In this document: in pieces, positions 45,465 to 54,905 of the stretch
Position numbering within the stretch: position 1 is the stretch's first letter
Layout: the number at the start of each line of letters is the position of its first letter
From: Burkholderiaceae bacterium
Lineage (GTDB): Bacteria; Pseudomonadota; Gammaproteobacteria; Burkholderiales; Burkholderiaceae_C
Direction: 5' to 3'
Assembly (NCBI GenBank): GCA_026125795.1
Contig: JAHCKM010000001.1
Span: forward strand, 1,116,001 to 1,180,000
DNA length: 64,000 nt
Notes under the pieces: generated by a model
Database searches by the model: none
The model's input: only the letters and a program-made list of their open reading frames with translations
What the model was told of the DNA's origin: nothing
Made by a program: the position numbers and the translations under genes

Positions 45465-46802
45465 TCATCTGGCCTCCGCCGTCTTGCCTTCTTCGACCAC
45501 CGCGCGCCACGCGAACGTGGCGCCGCCCAATGCGCCGGTGTAGATCGAGTCGGGGTTGATGTTGAGCGCCATCTCGCCGTAGTTCTCGGTGACCAGTTCC
45601 TTCAGCGCCTTGACGGCGGCCTCGTTCTTGGCCACGCCACCGGTGAAGGTGAACTCGTTGCGGATGCCGCCCGAGCGCGCCAGGATGCTCATCGCGCGCA
45701 GGATGATCGCGCGGTGCAGCCCGGCCATGATGTCCTCGCGCTTGTCGCCGAGCGCGAGCCGGTCGCGCAGCTCGGCGCCGGCGAACACGGTGCAGGTGCT
45801 GTTTATGCGGATCGTCTTGGTGCTCTGCATCGCCATCGGGCCCAGCTCGTGCAGCCCCATGTTCATCTCGTCGGCGATGTAGCCGAGGTAGCGCCCGCAG
45901 CCGGCGGCGCAGCGGTCGTTCATCTGGAAACTTTCGACGATGCCGTGCGGGTCGACCTGGATCGCCTTGGTGTCCTGGCCGCCGATGTCGAGCACGGTCG
46001 CGGTGCTCGGGTACATCACGTGCGCGCCCAGGCCGTGGCACAGGATCTCCGAGCGGATGTGTTCCTTGCTGAACGGCAGCCGCGCGCGGCCGTAGCCGGT
46101 GCCCACCGTGTAGGTCTCTTCCATCTCGGTGTCGAGCACGCCCTTGATCGGCGCCTCGACCTGCGCGCGTCGCGCCGCGGTGTCGGGCAGGGCGATGAAC
46201 GCGCGCTCGAGCGCGGCCAGTAGGTGGCGGCGCATCGAATCGCCGTAGACGCGGTTCTCGACCTCGATGATCGAGCGGTCGAAGAGGTTGAGCAGGAAGT
46301 CGTAGCGCAATTCCATCTGTCGGGCCACCGCCTCGCCGGTCGCGAGGTACTGGCTGCCCGCGATGTCGCGGAAGAAATCGCTCTTGCGCTTGGCGCCCGG
46401 CGCGAACAGATCGCCGGCCTCGGCGGCCAGCTGCCTGAACACGGCGTCGAGCGCCTCGCGCAGGGCCGGGCCGGCGTCGCCGAAGTTGGTCTTCTCGCGG
46501 TTGCGCTGGCAGGTGGCCTCGAGGTCGGCCAGCTGTTCCAGGTACTGCTCGGAGCGGAAGTCGCGCTCGAGTTGCGCGATGAAGCCGTCGAGCTCGCCGT
46601 TCAACGCGTTGGACCGCGTGAGCGCCTGGCGGAACAGGTGGAAGCGCGCCCCCAGCATGGCCTCCTGCTTGGCCACCGCAGCCGCGGTGTCGTAGTTGGA
46701 GCGCGAGTTGGTGATGCCCCGGCCGAGCACCTGCTGGTGCTCGTCGATCACCACCGCTTTCGTGGTGGTGGATCCCAGGTCGATGCCGATGAAGCAGCGC
46801 AT
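45465..46802 (-). CDS. bcrA: Benzoyl-CoA reductase subunit A (ATPase, BcrA/BadF-like)
   Basis: ATG 46802 gives 445 residues, with GGAGGG 8 bp upstream; a second ATG at 46808 is too close to that site. The ATPase loop is [15 protein letters not shown], the second loop [16 protein letters not shown], and the cluster motif [19 protein letters not shown]. The length fits BcrA, which is longer than BcrD. Both are needed for the ATP-dependent activation of electrons for ring reduction. Confidence 0.9.
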   Translation of the reverse strand: MRCFIGIDLGSTTTKAVVIDEHQQVLGRGITNSRSNYDTAAAVAKQEAMLGARFHLFRQALTRSNALNGELDGFIAQLERDFRSEQYLEQLADLEATCQRNREKTNFGDAGPALREALDAVFRQLAAEAGDLFAPGAKRKSDFFRDIAGSQYLATGEAVARQMELRYDFLLNLFDRSIIEVENRVYGDSMRRHLLAALERAFIALPDTAARRAQVEAPIKGVLDTEMEETYTVGTGYGRARLPFSKEHIRSEILCHGLGAHVMYPSTATVLDIGGQDTKAIQVDPHGIVESFQMNDRCAAGCGRYLGYIADEMNMGLHELGPMAMQSTKTIRINSTCTVFAGAELRDRLALGDKREDIMAGLHRAIILRAMSILARSGGIRNEFTFTGGVAKNEAAVKALKELVTENYGEMALNINPDSIYTGALGGATFAWRAVVEEGKTAEAR

Positions 46803-46815
46803 GGCCATTGCCCTC

Positions 46816-48180
46816 CTATTGCGCCGCGGCGATCGGGATGTACGCCGGTGCCAAAGCACCGATGCCCGATGTGCGCTTCTGCTTGATCATCTGGAAGTAG
46901 CTTTCCAGGCGGTTCTTCACGTTGGCCGCCGAGAAGTAGCGCGGGTCGACCAAGTCGGTCTCGATGAACGCCGCCGGCTTGCCGGTGCGCCGCTCCACCT
47001 CGCGCAGCATCAGCAGCTGGCCGGCCGAGAAGCTGTTGCAGCTCTTGATCGAGTTGATCAGCAGGCCGTCGGCCGCGTACTGCTCCATGTAGTTGCAGAT
47101 GATGTCGATGCGCCCCGGGAGGCTGTGGTTGGTGTAGCAGCCGAGGCAGTACTCGGCCAGCGACTCCAGCGGAGCATCGGGATCGTGGCGAAAGCCGAAG
47201 TCGTACAGCCCGCCGACCTTGGCGTAGGTGGAAGACACCACCACCGCGCCTTCCTCGTAGAACATCTTCCAGAAGTCGCGGAAGCTGGTCCAGTTGGGCG
47301 GGCCCTCGACGATCAGCCGGTACTTCTCCTCGCCCATGTCGCCGTCGGGCGTGACCGGCCCCTTGCCGAGACGCACGCGCTCATCGATCTCGGCGCGCAG
47401 CACGCGGTAGTACTCGGTGGCCTCGGGCGTGCCGCGGAAGGCGGTGAAGATCGGGCCGATGTAGTACACGGCGCCGAAGTAGCCGTCGATCGGGCTCGGT
47501 CGGTTCTTGGCCGACTGCAGCACGTGCACCAGGTCTTCCTCGGCCTTGACCGACTCGCGCATGTACTGGCGCAGCCGGTCGATGTCGAACTTGACGCCCG
47601 AGATGCGCTCCAGCGTCGGGATCACGGTCTCCTTGAGCTGCTTGACCACGTAGTCGCGCATGGCGGGCGTGATCTTGCCGTCGGCCTGGTACGGCACGTG
47701 CAGCATCACGGTCTCGCAGCCGTACTTGTGACGGATCAGCTCGAACCACTTCATGAAGGTGAAGCAGCCGGTGTAGCTGAGCAGCAGGATGTCGGGCCGC
47801 GGCAGCGGGTCGCCGGTGGGGCCGACCTCGCCGCCCATCATCATGCCGAGGTCGGCCTTCACGTAGGTGCAGACGTCCTCGCTCTGGCCGTCGCGCTCGG
47901 CGTCCATGATCATCTTGCCGCTCTTCTTGCGCATGCCGTTCTGCAGCGCATTGGTCTCCGGCAGGCTGCGCGCGAAGTCAAAGCACATCAACAGCTCGTT
48001 GAGGTTGCCCGGCACGAAGGTGGCCGACACCTTGCGGTTGTTGGCCCGCGCGGTGGCGAGCTCCATGTAGTTCCTGTTGATCAGCTCCTTCTGCAGGTTC
48101 ATCGCGTCGTCCTTGACGACGTTCTGCGGCTTCTTGGTCGGCTTGCCGAGCGGAGACGGCATGGAGATAGGAGTACTCAT
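46816..48180 (-). CDS. bcrB: Benzoyl-CoA reductase subunit B (BcrB/BadE-like)
   Basis: This 454-residue protein belongs to the HgdB-like 2-hydroxyacyl-CoA dehydratase/benzoyl-CoA reductase family. It has cysteines in [32 protein letters not shown] and [11 protein letters not shown], which would hold an iron-sulfur cluster. With BcrC it forms the substrate-binding half of the enzyme and converts benzoyl-CoA to cyclohexa-1,5-diene-1-carbonyl-CoA. It lies 13 bp from bcrA. Confidence 0.9.
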   Translation of the reverse strand: MSTPISMPSPLGKPTKKPQNVVKDDAMNLQKELINRNYMELATARANNRKVSATFVPGNLNELLMCFDFARSLPETNALQNGMRKKSGKMIMDAERDGQSEDVCTYVKADLGMMMGGEVGPTGDPLPRPDILLLSYTGCFTFMKWFELIRHKYGCETVMLHVPYQADGKITPAMRDYVVKQLKETVIPTLERISGVKFDIDRLRQYMRESVKAEEDLVHVLQSAKNRPSPIDGYFGAVYYIGPIFTAFRGTPEATEYYRVLRAEIDERVRLGKGPVTPDGDMGEEKYRLIVEGPPNWTSFRDFWKMFYEEGAVVVSSTYAKVGGLYDFGFRHDPDAPLESLAEYCLGCYTNHSLPGRIDIICNYMEQYAADGLLINSIKSCNSFSAGQLLMLREVERRTGKPAAFIETDLVDPRYFSAANVKNRLESYFQMIKQKRTSGIGALAPAYIPIAAAQ

Positions 48181-48328
48181 GGCCGTTTCTCCTGAGAGAT
48201 ATTGCGCTGCAAACGGTCGAGTAAGCAGGTCGAACCAAGCGGCCGCCGCGGATCCGGCTTTGCCAGGCCGCTGGCGGCGCCCCCTGGAGGGAGGCGACCG
48301 CCAGGTCGCTTCGGGGGGGTCGTCATCC

Positions 48329-49513
48329 TCATGCGGCGCTCCACAGCTTGATCGAATCGGCGAAGGTGCCGGCCTGCTCGCGGATCGGCGCCATCTGGCC
48401 GGTGTTCTCGGCGTACTTGAACGCGGTGTACGGGATCTTCTGCCGGGCCAGCACGTCCTGCAGCATCGGCCGCTCGAGCAGCGCCGGGTCGCAGAACGAC
48501 GGCGCGGCGAACACCACGCCCTCGGCGCCGCGTGTCTTCACCTGCTTGAGCAGGAACATGCCTTTCTCCTCGCGCGTGGTGTCGTACTTGGCGGCGGTGG
48601 ACGCCGAGGCGTGCAGGAACGCCTTGCTCAACTCGGCCAGCGGATCGCCGTCGGCCGGCACGTCGCCCTGCAGCCAGCGCGTCACCAGGATGAAGTCGTC
48701 GTCGACGATGTAGCAGCCCGACATCTCGATCGACTTGATCAGCGCCAGCGGCGGCTGTTCGCAGAACGAGCCGTTGATCACCACCCGTGCGTTGTCGCGC
48801 TTGGGTCGCGGCAGCTGCTCGACCGCAGCGAGGTACTCGCGCACCAGCGCCGTGTGCTCTTCAACCGGCAGCACCATGCCGGCGCGCAGCAGCAGGTAGA
48901 CCTCGGAGGTGGGCGCCTGCCAGGGCTTGGCGGCGCGGTAGGCATAAAGGTCGCGGATCGCGCGCCGGTTGTCGTTGTAGACCGCGATCGAGGCATTGAG
49001 CTCGTCGTCGGTGATCGGCGCGCCGCGCAGCTGCGCGAGGTCGTCGCGGATCTGCTGCATCTCCTGGATGTAGAACGCGCCGCCCACGTCGTCCTGGTAG
49101 TTCTGCGGCACGTCGACGTAGCGCACGTACTTGTCCTTGAACAGGATCTGCCACATGCCCGACAGGTTGCGGATGACGTCGCAGATGCTCGGGAACAGCA
49201 TGCCGTCGAGGCAGTCGAGCCGGCCGGTCAGGCCGAGTTCGATGGTCGAGCGCGGAATGCGGCAGATGTAGCTCTGGTAGTAGGCGTCGCCCTGGATCAC
49301 CTCGAGCTGGTCGCCGCCGCCCAGGATGCCCACCGGCAGCATGCCGGCGGCGTGGATCAGCTCGCGCGGCACGTAGACCGGCATGTATCCGATCGCCTTG
49401 CGGCCGGGCTCGGCGGCTTTCCAGTCCTTGACGGCGTTGAAGTGCAGGTCCTCGAACAGCGCTTCGCAGCGCTCGACGATTTCGATCACGCGGGGTTTTG
49501 TCGTGGTGACCAT
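48329..49513 (-). CDS. bcrC: Benzoyl-CoA reductase subunit C (BcrC/BadD-like)
   Basis: This 394-residue protein is of the HgdB-like family, with PVYVPRELIHAAGMLPVGILGGG, SYICRIPRSTIELGL, DGMLFPSICDVIRNLSGMW and APSFCDPALLERP, including likely cluster-ligand cysteines. Its start overlaps the last base of the dch stop. The 148 bp between bcrC and bcrB hold a small hairpin (48294-48309, GCGACC/GGTCGC) and no gene. Confidence 0.9.
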   Translation of the reverse strand: MVTTTKPRVIEIVERCEALFEDLHFNAVKDWKAAEPGRKAIGYMPVYVPRELIHAAGMLPVGILGGGDQLEVIQGDAYYQSYICRIPRSTIELGLTGRLDCLDGMLFPSICDVIRNLSGMWQILFKDKYVRYVDVPQNYQDDVGGAFYIQEMQQIRDDLAQLRGAPITDDELNASIAVYNDNRRAIRDLYAYRAAKPWQAPTSEVYLLLRAGMVLPVEEHTALVREYLAAVEQLPRPKRDNARVVINGSFCEQPPLALIKSIEMSGCYIVDDDFILVTRWLQGDVPADGDPLAELSKAFLHASASTAAKYDTTREEKGMFLLKQVKTRGAEGVVFAAPSFCDPALLERPMLQDVLARQKIPYTAFKYAENTGQMAPIREQAGTFADSIKLWSAA

Positions 49514-50280
49514 CAGCGATGCTCCCAACTCGGTTTGCGCTTGGCGAGAAACGCCACCAGTCCTTCGTTGGCGTCGCGCGTGGCCATCAGGCGGTCGAGG
49601 TACAGGCGCTCCACTTCGGCGAGGCGTTGCCGCACGTCGCGCCGCAACGCGCCGCGTGCCGCGGCAAGCGCGCAGGCGAGCGCCGCGGCGCTCTTGCCCA
49701 ACAGGTGCTCGTGGAACCAGCCGTGTGCCGCGGCCTCGGGGTCCTCGGCCACCGTGTGCACCAGGCCGCAGGCCAGCGCCGCCGGCGCGCCGATCGAGCG
49801 ACCGGAGTACAGCAGGTCTTCGGCCACGGCCAGGTTCACGCGAAGCGGCAGCAGCACCGAGGCCGCCGGCGCGAACACGCCGAGCTTCATCTCGGGCTGG
49901 CCGAACAGCGCGTCGGGCGCCGCGAAGATCCACTGGCCCGCCAGCGCCACTTCCAGTCCGCCGCCGAGGCACTGTCCACGCACCGCCACCAGGATCGGCG
50001 CCGGAAACTCCACCATCGCCACGATCAGTTCGTGCAGGCTGCCCAGCATCCGTGCGCAGCGTTGCGGCAGGTGCTCCTCGACGCTGGCGCCAAAGCTGAA
50101 GTGTGGCCCCTCGGCGTCGAGCAGCACACCGCGCAGCCGCTGGTTGGCGCCGTGCGCGACCAGCGCGCCATGCAGCGCCGCGATCATCTCGGCGTCGACG
50201 ATGTTGGTCTTGGGCCGCGCCAGCCGCAGGCGCAGCAACGCGCCGTCGGCCTCGAGCCAGTCTTTCAGCGGCGAGGTCAT
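49513..50280 (-). CDS. dch: Cyclohexa-1,5-diene-1-carbonyl-CoA hydratase (Dch-like)
   Basis: This 255-residue enoyl-CoA hydratase/isomerase-fold protein has the oxyanion motif GPHFSFGASVEEHLP and AVRGQCLGGGLEVALAGQWIFA. In operon context it would hydrate the diene product of benzoyl-CoA reductase to 6-hydroxycyclohex-1-ene-1-carbonyl-CoA, as Dch does in Thauera and Azoarcus. A BadK-like hydratase is the main alternative, but the companion genes fit the Thauera-type path. Confidence 0.82.
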   Translation of the reverse strand: MTSPLKDWLEADGALLRLRLARPKTNIVDAEMIAALHGALVAHGANQRLRGVLLDAEGPHFSFGASVEEHLPQRCARMLGSLHELIVAMVEFPAPILVAVRGQCLGGGLEVALAGQWIFAAPDALFGQPEMKLGVFAPAASVLLPLRVNLAVAEDLLYSGRSIGAPAALACGLVHTVAEDPEAAAHGWFHEHLLGKSAAALACALAAARGALRRDVRQRLAEVERLYLDRLMATRDANEGLVAFLAKRKPSWEHR

Positions 50281-50340
50281 GGCCGCCCCCCGGCCGCGGC
50301 GTGCCGCGGCCGGTGCGCCGCACAGACCCGGCTTGCGGTC

Positions 50341-51468
50341 TCAGTCACGCTGTGCACCTCGCGGCTGGATCTCGTCGTGCAGCGAGCCGACCCAGCTCTG
50401 CCCGGCCGCCAGCTTCTGGCGCAGCGCGACGAAGTCGACCTCGCGATCGTCCTTGTTGCCTGCGTTGAACGCCGTGAATCCGGCGCGCGCCTCGGTCATC
50501 ATGTTCAACGCCAGCCAGGCCCGTGCGTCCTCCTTGTTGCGGTTCCAGGCCTCGAGCTTGGGCTTGCGCAACTCCTCGATCGTCTTGGTCGTGCAGTCGG
50601 GGAAGGTGAGCAGGATCTTGGCGCACAGCTCCTCGACCTTGGCGTCGAGCATGCCGAGGTCGACCGTGCCGCGCTTCATCAGCGCCTTGCCCTCGTCGAG
50701 CGCGGTCCCGGTCTTGGCCTTGCCGTAAGCGATGCGGCCGTAGGCGTCGAACAGCGCCTGCGTCTCGACCAGCGGATTGGCGACGAACTGGCCGTCGACC
50801 TTGAGCGCCGGCACGATGTCGGTGAGGATGCCCATGTGGTAGGCCTCGTGCGCCGAGAACGGCTCGCACAACACGCACGCCGCCATCGCGCGCTCGGCGC
50901 CCACCGCCACCGGCAGGAAGTCGGTGGCGCCGCCGATCGGCGCCGAGCCGTGCTTCGGTCCGGCCTGGCCGAAGCGCGCCAGGTCCTGCGCCACCGAGAA
51001 GTCGCACGCCATGCCGATCTCCTGGCCGCCGCCGATGCGCATGCCGTTGACGCGGCAGATCACCGGCTTGTCGCACGCCAGGATGGCCGACACCATGTCG
51101 TTGAACAGCCGCATGTACTGGCGGTACTCCTGCGGATGCCCGGCGTAGTACTCGGCGTACTCCTTGGTGTTGCCGCCGGTGCAGAAGGCCTTGTCGCCGA
51201 CGCCGGTGAACACCACGCAGTTCACGTCGCGCGCGTTGCTGGCGGCCCGCATGGCCAAGATCACGCCCTTGACCATGTCGGTGGTGTAGGAGTTGTACTG
51301 GCTCGGGTTGTCGAGCCAGATCCAGGCGTTGTACAGGCCCGGCGCCACGCTGCCGTCGGGCCGGCGTGCCGGGCGCTTCTCGTAGCGCACGCCCGGCTTG
51401 GCCGTGTCGGCGACCAAGTCGTGGTTCTTGAACTCGCGCAGCGGGATCAGCGGTTCGGGAGCGTTCAT
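50341..51468 (-). CDS. oah: 6-Oxocyclohex-1-ene-1-carbonyl-CoA hydrolase (Oah-like)
   Basis: This 375-residue protein starts at ATG 51468 with a GAGAGGA ribosome site. It has a crotonase fold with DKAFCTGGNTKEYAEYYAG and CRVNGMRIGGGQEIGMACDF, and a long N- and C-terminal extension typical of Oah (about 375 residues). Oah opens the ring to 3-hydroxypimelyl-CoA. It is the first gene of the leftward operon, next to the operator-like repeats shared with kor. Confidence 0.88.
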   Translation of the reverse strand: MNAPEPLIPLREFKNHDLVADTAKPGVRYEKRPARRPDGSVAPGLYNAWIWLDNPSQYNSYTTDMVKGVILAMRAASNARDVNCVVFTGVGDKAFCTGGNTKEYAEYYAGHPQEYRQYMRLFNDMVSAILACDKPVICRVNGMRIGGGQEIGMACDFSVAQDLARFGQAGPKHGSAPIGGATDFLPVAVGAERAMAACVLCEPFSAHEAYHMGILTDIVPALKVDGQFVANPLVETQALFDAYGRIAYGKAKTGTALDEGKALMKRGTVDLGMLDAKVEELCAKILLTFPDCTTKTIEELRKPKLEAWNRNKEDARAWLALNMMTEARAGFTAFNAGNKDDREVDFVALRQKLAAGQSWVGSLHDEIQPRGAQRD

Positions 51469-51485
51469 CGACAGGTCCTCTCGTG

Positions 51486-51519
51486 GTATTGTGGTAAACA
51501 AGTACCAGAATACTTGTTT
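51486..51519. promoter_or_regulatory. Overlapping operator-like inverted repeats between oah and korA
   Basis: GTATTGTGGTA (51486-51496) and TACCAGAATAC (51503-51513) are inverted with 10 of 11 matches and a 6-bp spacer. Overlapping this, AAACAAGTA (51496-51504) and TACTTGTTT (51511-51519) are perfect 9-bp arms. The array starts 18 bp before the oah ATG and lies in the 187-bp divergent gap. It probably controls oah-bcr and possibly kor. Confidence 0.7.
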
Positions 51520-51655
51520 AGGGGCAGCGATGCGTAGTGTTCGCGCGGCGCGACGCGAATTCCTTAATCCGCATCAAGTACAGCGGCGCCGCCAGCCGTT
51601 TCACTGGCTTGCCGCGGCGACCACGGGTCGCCGCCATCCGCGGGAGGCATGTTTC

Positions 51656-53446
51656 ATGGCGCTGCACGTTTCCGACACCGAGCCGCCGCCACTGGCCGGC
51701 GCGCACGGCAGCTTGTCGATCGCGATCGCCGGCAGCGGCGGCAGCGGCGTGATGACCGCCGGCACGCTGCTGCTCGATGCCGCGGCGCGCGCCGGTCTCT
51801 ATGGCCTGATGGTGCGCACCAGCGGCCCGCAGATCCGCGGCGGCGAGGCGGCGGCGCTGGTGCGGCTATCGCCCCGGCCCGTGCAGTCGCTCGACGACGG
51901 CTTTGACCTCCTGCTGGCGATCGACTGGGGCAACGTGAGCCGCTTCGCCGACGAGATTCCGCTCGGCGCGCACAGCCTGCTGATCGGCGACGCCGGCGAA
52001 GGCGACGTGCCCGAGGTGTTCAAGGCCAGCGGCGCACGCATCGTCACGCTGCCGCTGAAGAAGACCGCCAAGCTGCAGCCCGGAAGCTGGATCAACATGC
52101 TCGCGCTCGGCCTTGCAGGCGCATGGGCCGGCGTGCCGCCGCAGGCGCTGGAGGCGGCGCTGCGCGCGTCGTGGAAGCGCGCCGGTGATGCGCTCGACGC
52201 CAACCTCGCCACGCTGCGCGCCGGCGTGGCGGCTGCCGCCGATCTGCCGCGCCCCGAACCGCTGCCCAGCCGGGCGCGCATGCCGGCCGGACGCTGGCTC
52301 ATCAGCGGCAACGAGGCGGCAGGCTACGGCGCGATCCGCGGCGGCGTGCGCTTCGTGGCCGCCTATCCGATCACGCCGGCCACCGAGCTGCTCGAATGGA
52401 TGGCGCCGGCGCTGCAGAAGGTGGGCGGCAGCCTGTTGCAGGCCGAGGACGAGCTGGCGTCGGTCAACATGATCATCGGCGCCTCGTTCGGCGGCGTGCC
52501 GTCGCTCACAGCCACCGCCGGACCGGGGCTGTCGCTGATGACCGAAGGCATCGGCCTGGCCGTGAGTGCCGAGGTGCCGATCGTGGTGGTCGACGTGATG
52601 CGCGGCGGGCCCTCCACCGGCATCCCCGCCAAGAGCGAGCAGAGCGACCTGTCGTTCGCGGTGGGCGGCCTGCACGGCGATGCGCCCCGTCTGGTGCTGG
52701 CACCGACGTCGATTGCCGACTGCCTGTCCACCACGCAGTGGGCGGTGCAGCTGGCCGAGGCGCTGCAGGCGCCGGCGATCGTGCTGTCCGACCAGTTCAT
52801 GGGCCAGTCGCGCGCCATCATCGATCGGCCCGCAGACGCAACGACCCGTGATGCGCCCGTGCGACTGACGGCCGCGCCGTACACGCCGGACTACAAGCGC
52901 TACCGCGACACCGCGACCGGCGTCTCCCCGATGGCGATCCCGGGGACGCCGGGCACGGTGTACACCGCCGACGGACTCGAGCACAACGAGATCGGCGTGC
53001 CGAGCAGCCAGGCGCGCGACCACCACCTGCAGCTCGACAAGCGCGAGCGCAAGCTGATACAGCACGACTACGGCCGTCGCTGGGCCGACGTGGAAGGCGA
53101 CAGCGAGCTGGCGGTGATCACGTTCGGCTCGGCCGCCGGCCCGGTGCGCGAGGCGGTGCAGCGCGCCGCGGGCGCAGGCGTTCCGGTGCGCCTCATCGTG
53201 CTGCGCCTGCTGGCGCCGCTGCCGCCGGACGGCATGGCCCGCGCCCTGGCCGGCGTGCGCGAGGTGATGGTGATCGAGCAGAACCACGGCGCGCAGCTGT
53301 ACCGCTACCTGCGCGGTGCCGCCGAGCTACCGGGCCGGCCGGCCAGCTTCCACAAGCCCGGCCCGCTGCCGCTGCGCCCGGGCGAACTGGCGGCGGCCAT
53401 CGTGTCGTGGGCGCATGTGCATCGCGATGTGGAGGCCCTTGCATGA
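51656..53446 (+). CDS. korA: 2-Oxoacid:ferredoxin oxidoreductase, fused gamma-alpha subunit (KorA-like)
   Basis: ATG 51656 has GGGAGG 8 bp before it; 596 residues. Residues 15-200 are the gamma domain (IAIAGSGGSGVMTAGTLLLDA, RTSGPQIRGGEAAALVRLS). The alpha/pyrimidine domain follows from about residue 215 (GNEAAGYGAIRGGVRFVAAYPITPATELLEWM). With korB it forms an enzyme that oxidises 2-oxoglutarate and reduces ferredoxin; in Thauera this supplies benzoyl-CoA reductase. The position beside bcr genes supports that role. Confidence 0.85.
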   Translation: MALHVSDTEPPPLAGAHGSLSIAIAGSGGSGVMTAGTLLLDAAARAGLYGLMVRTSGPQIRGGEAAALVRLSPRPVQSLDDGFDLLLAIDWGNVSRFADEIPLGAHSLLIGDAGEGDVPEVFKASGARIVTLPLKKTAKLQPGSWINMLALGLAGAWAGVPPQALEAALRASWKRAGDALDANLATLRAGVAAAADLPRPEPLPSRARMPAGRWLISGNEAAGYGAIRGGVRFVAAYPITPATELLEWMAPALQKVGGSLLQAEDELASVNMIIGASFGGVPSLTATAGPGLSLMTEGIGLAVSAEVPIVVVDVMRGGPSTGIPAKSEQSDLSFAVGGLHGDAPRLVLAPTSIADCLSTTQWAVQLAEALQAPAIVLSDQFMGQSRAIIDRPADATTRDAPVRLTAAPYTPDYKRYRDTATGVSPMAIPGTPGTVYTADGLEHNEIGVPSSQARDHHLQLDKRERKLIQHDYGRRWADVEGDSELAVITFGSAAGPVREAVQRAAGAGVPVRLIVLRLLAPLPPDGMARALAGVREVMVIEQNHGAQLYRYLRGAAELPGRPASFHKPGPLPLRPGELAAAIVSWAHVHRDVEALA

Positions 53447-53473
53447 GCACCGCACGGCCGCTCCGAAGGTGCT

Positions 53474-53510
53474 GGCTCCCCAGGAGCCACGAAGAGGCTC
53501 CTTCGGAGCC
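53474..53510. repeat. Twin hairpins with identical GGCTCC arms between korA and korB
   Basis: Two hairpins, GGCTCC/GGAGCC with three-base loops, occupy 53474-53488 and 53496-53510 inside the 97-bp korA-korB gap. They lie on one transcript and may be repeats or mRNA stabilisers. Confidence 0.55.
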
Positions 53511-53543
53511 CCGGGGGAAGGTCCGCAGGACCAAGGGGGTCTA

Positions 53544-54380
53544 ATGAACGACATGACACAACCGCCGGCGTTCAGCGCGGCGCAGTACAAGTCGGGCACC
53601 AAGCCGATCTGGTGTCCGGGCTGCGGCGACTTCTCGGTGCTCTCTTCGGTGACCAAGGCGTTCGCGATGCTGCGGCTGCCGCCGCACGAGGTGGCGGTGG
53701 TGTCGGGCATCGGCTGCAGCTCGCGCATCCCGGCCTACACCGCGTGCTACGGCTTTCACGGCGTGCACGGCCGCTCGCTGGCCGCGGCCACGGGGCTCAA
53801 GGTGGCGCGGCCCGAGCTCACGGTGCTGGTGGCCGGCGGCGACGGCGACGGGTATTCGATCGGCGGCAACCATTTCCTGCACGCCTGCCGGCGCAACGTG
53901 GACCTCACCTACATCGTGATGGACAACCACGTGTACGGCATGACCAAAGGCCAGGCGTCGCCGACCACCGAGCCCGACTGGGACAACAAGCTCGCGCCGG
54001 GCGGCACCGGCGTGCGCGCGTTCCACCCGCTGGTGATCGCGCTGGCGGCCGGCGCCAACTTCGTGGCGCGCGCGTTCTCCGGCGACTTGAACGGCACCGC
54101 CGAGATCATCGCGCAGGGCATCCGCCATCCGGGCTTCTCGTTCATCGAGATCCTGAGCCCGTGCGTCACGTTCCGCCCGGAGCAGCGCGAATGGAAAACG
54201 CTGGTGCACGCTGCGTCGGTGCAGACCACGGACGACGCCGCGCGCGCGGCGCGCCGCATCATGACCGACGACGGCTTCAACATCGGCGTGCTGTACGCGG
54301 GCGATCGCAGGCCGTATCCCCTGTCCACGGCCAGGTCGGCCTGCGCGACGGCCGATCTCGAAGCGGAGTTCTCGCTGTGA
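53544..54380 (+). CDS. korB: 2-Oxoacid:ferredoxin oxidoreductase beta subunit (KorB-like)
   Basis: This 278-residue protein has the thiamine-diphosphate motif GGDGDGYSIGGNHFLHACRR and, further on, MDNHVYGMTKGQASPT. Cysteines WCPGCGDF, GIGCSSR and SPCVTFRP are placed as in single-cluster OFOR beta subunits. It holds thiamine diphosphate and a [4Fe-4S] cluster and passes electrons to ferredoxin. Its stop overlaps the next start (GTGA). Confidence 0.88.
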   Translation: MNDMTQPPAFSAAQYKSGTKPIWCPGCGDFSVLSSVTKAFAMLRLPPHEVAVVSGIGCSSRIPAYTACYGFHGVHGRSLAAATGLKVARPELTVLVAGGDGDGYSIGGNHFLHACRRNVDLTYIVMDNHVYGMTKGQASPTTEPDWDNKLAPGGTGVRAFHPLVIALAAGANFVARAFSGDLNGTAEIIAQGIRHPGFSFIEILSPCVTFRPEQREWKTLVHAASVQTTDDAARAARRIMTDDGFNIGVLYAGDRRPYPLSTARSACATADLEAEFSL

Positions 54381-54883
54381 AACCCCCCCGGACGCTCGAT
54401 GAATTCATGGCCCAGGCGCTCACGATGGAACGCGAGGCCGCGCAACGCTACGCCGAGATCGCCGACGCGATGGAGACGCACAACAACCGCGAGGTGGCCC
54501 AGCTGTTCCGCACCATGGCCGGCCACGAGGCCAAGCATGCGCAAGCCATCATGGCCGAGATGAACTGGGTCGACGCGCCGGGCGTGCCGCCGGGTGCATG
54601 GCCGGCGATGGAATCGCCCGAGATGATCCCGAGCGACGCGGTGCACTACCTGATGCATCCTTGGCATGCGCTGGAGCTGGCGCTGGCCGCCGAGCAGCGC
54701 GCCGAGGCGTTCTTCGCCGAGCTGGCGCGTTGCGCGACCAACGAGTCGGTGCGGCGCGCGGCCGCCGAGCTGCATGCCGAAGAGACCGAGCACGTGGCGA
54801 TGGTCAGGCAATGGATGGCGAAAGTGCCGCGGCCGGCCGCCGACTGGGCGCACGATCCCGATCCGCCGCGCTACACCGATTGA
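54377..54883 (+). CDS. Ferritin-like / rubrerythrin-type protein
   Basis: This 168-residue four-helix protein starts at GTG 54377. Metal ligands are seen in MEREAAQRYAEIA, AGHEAKHAQAIM, AAEQRAEAFFAEL and AEETEHVAMV (E-x2-H motifs). Such di-iron proteins scavenge peroxide or store iron. It is coupled to korB, so it may defend the oxygen-sensitive clusters of the pathway. Confidence 0.75.
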   Translation: MKPPRTLDEFMAQALTMEREAAQRYAEIADAMETHNNREVAQLFRTMAGHEAKHAQAIMAEMNWVDAPGVPPGAWPAMESPEMIPSDAVHYLMHPWHALELALAAEQRAEAFFAELARCATNESVRRAAAELHAEETEHVAMVRQWMAKVPRPAADWAHDPDPPRYTD

Positions 54884-54905
54884 ATTCGCGCAACGGTCTT
54901 TCGGC

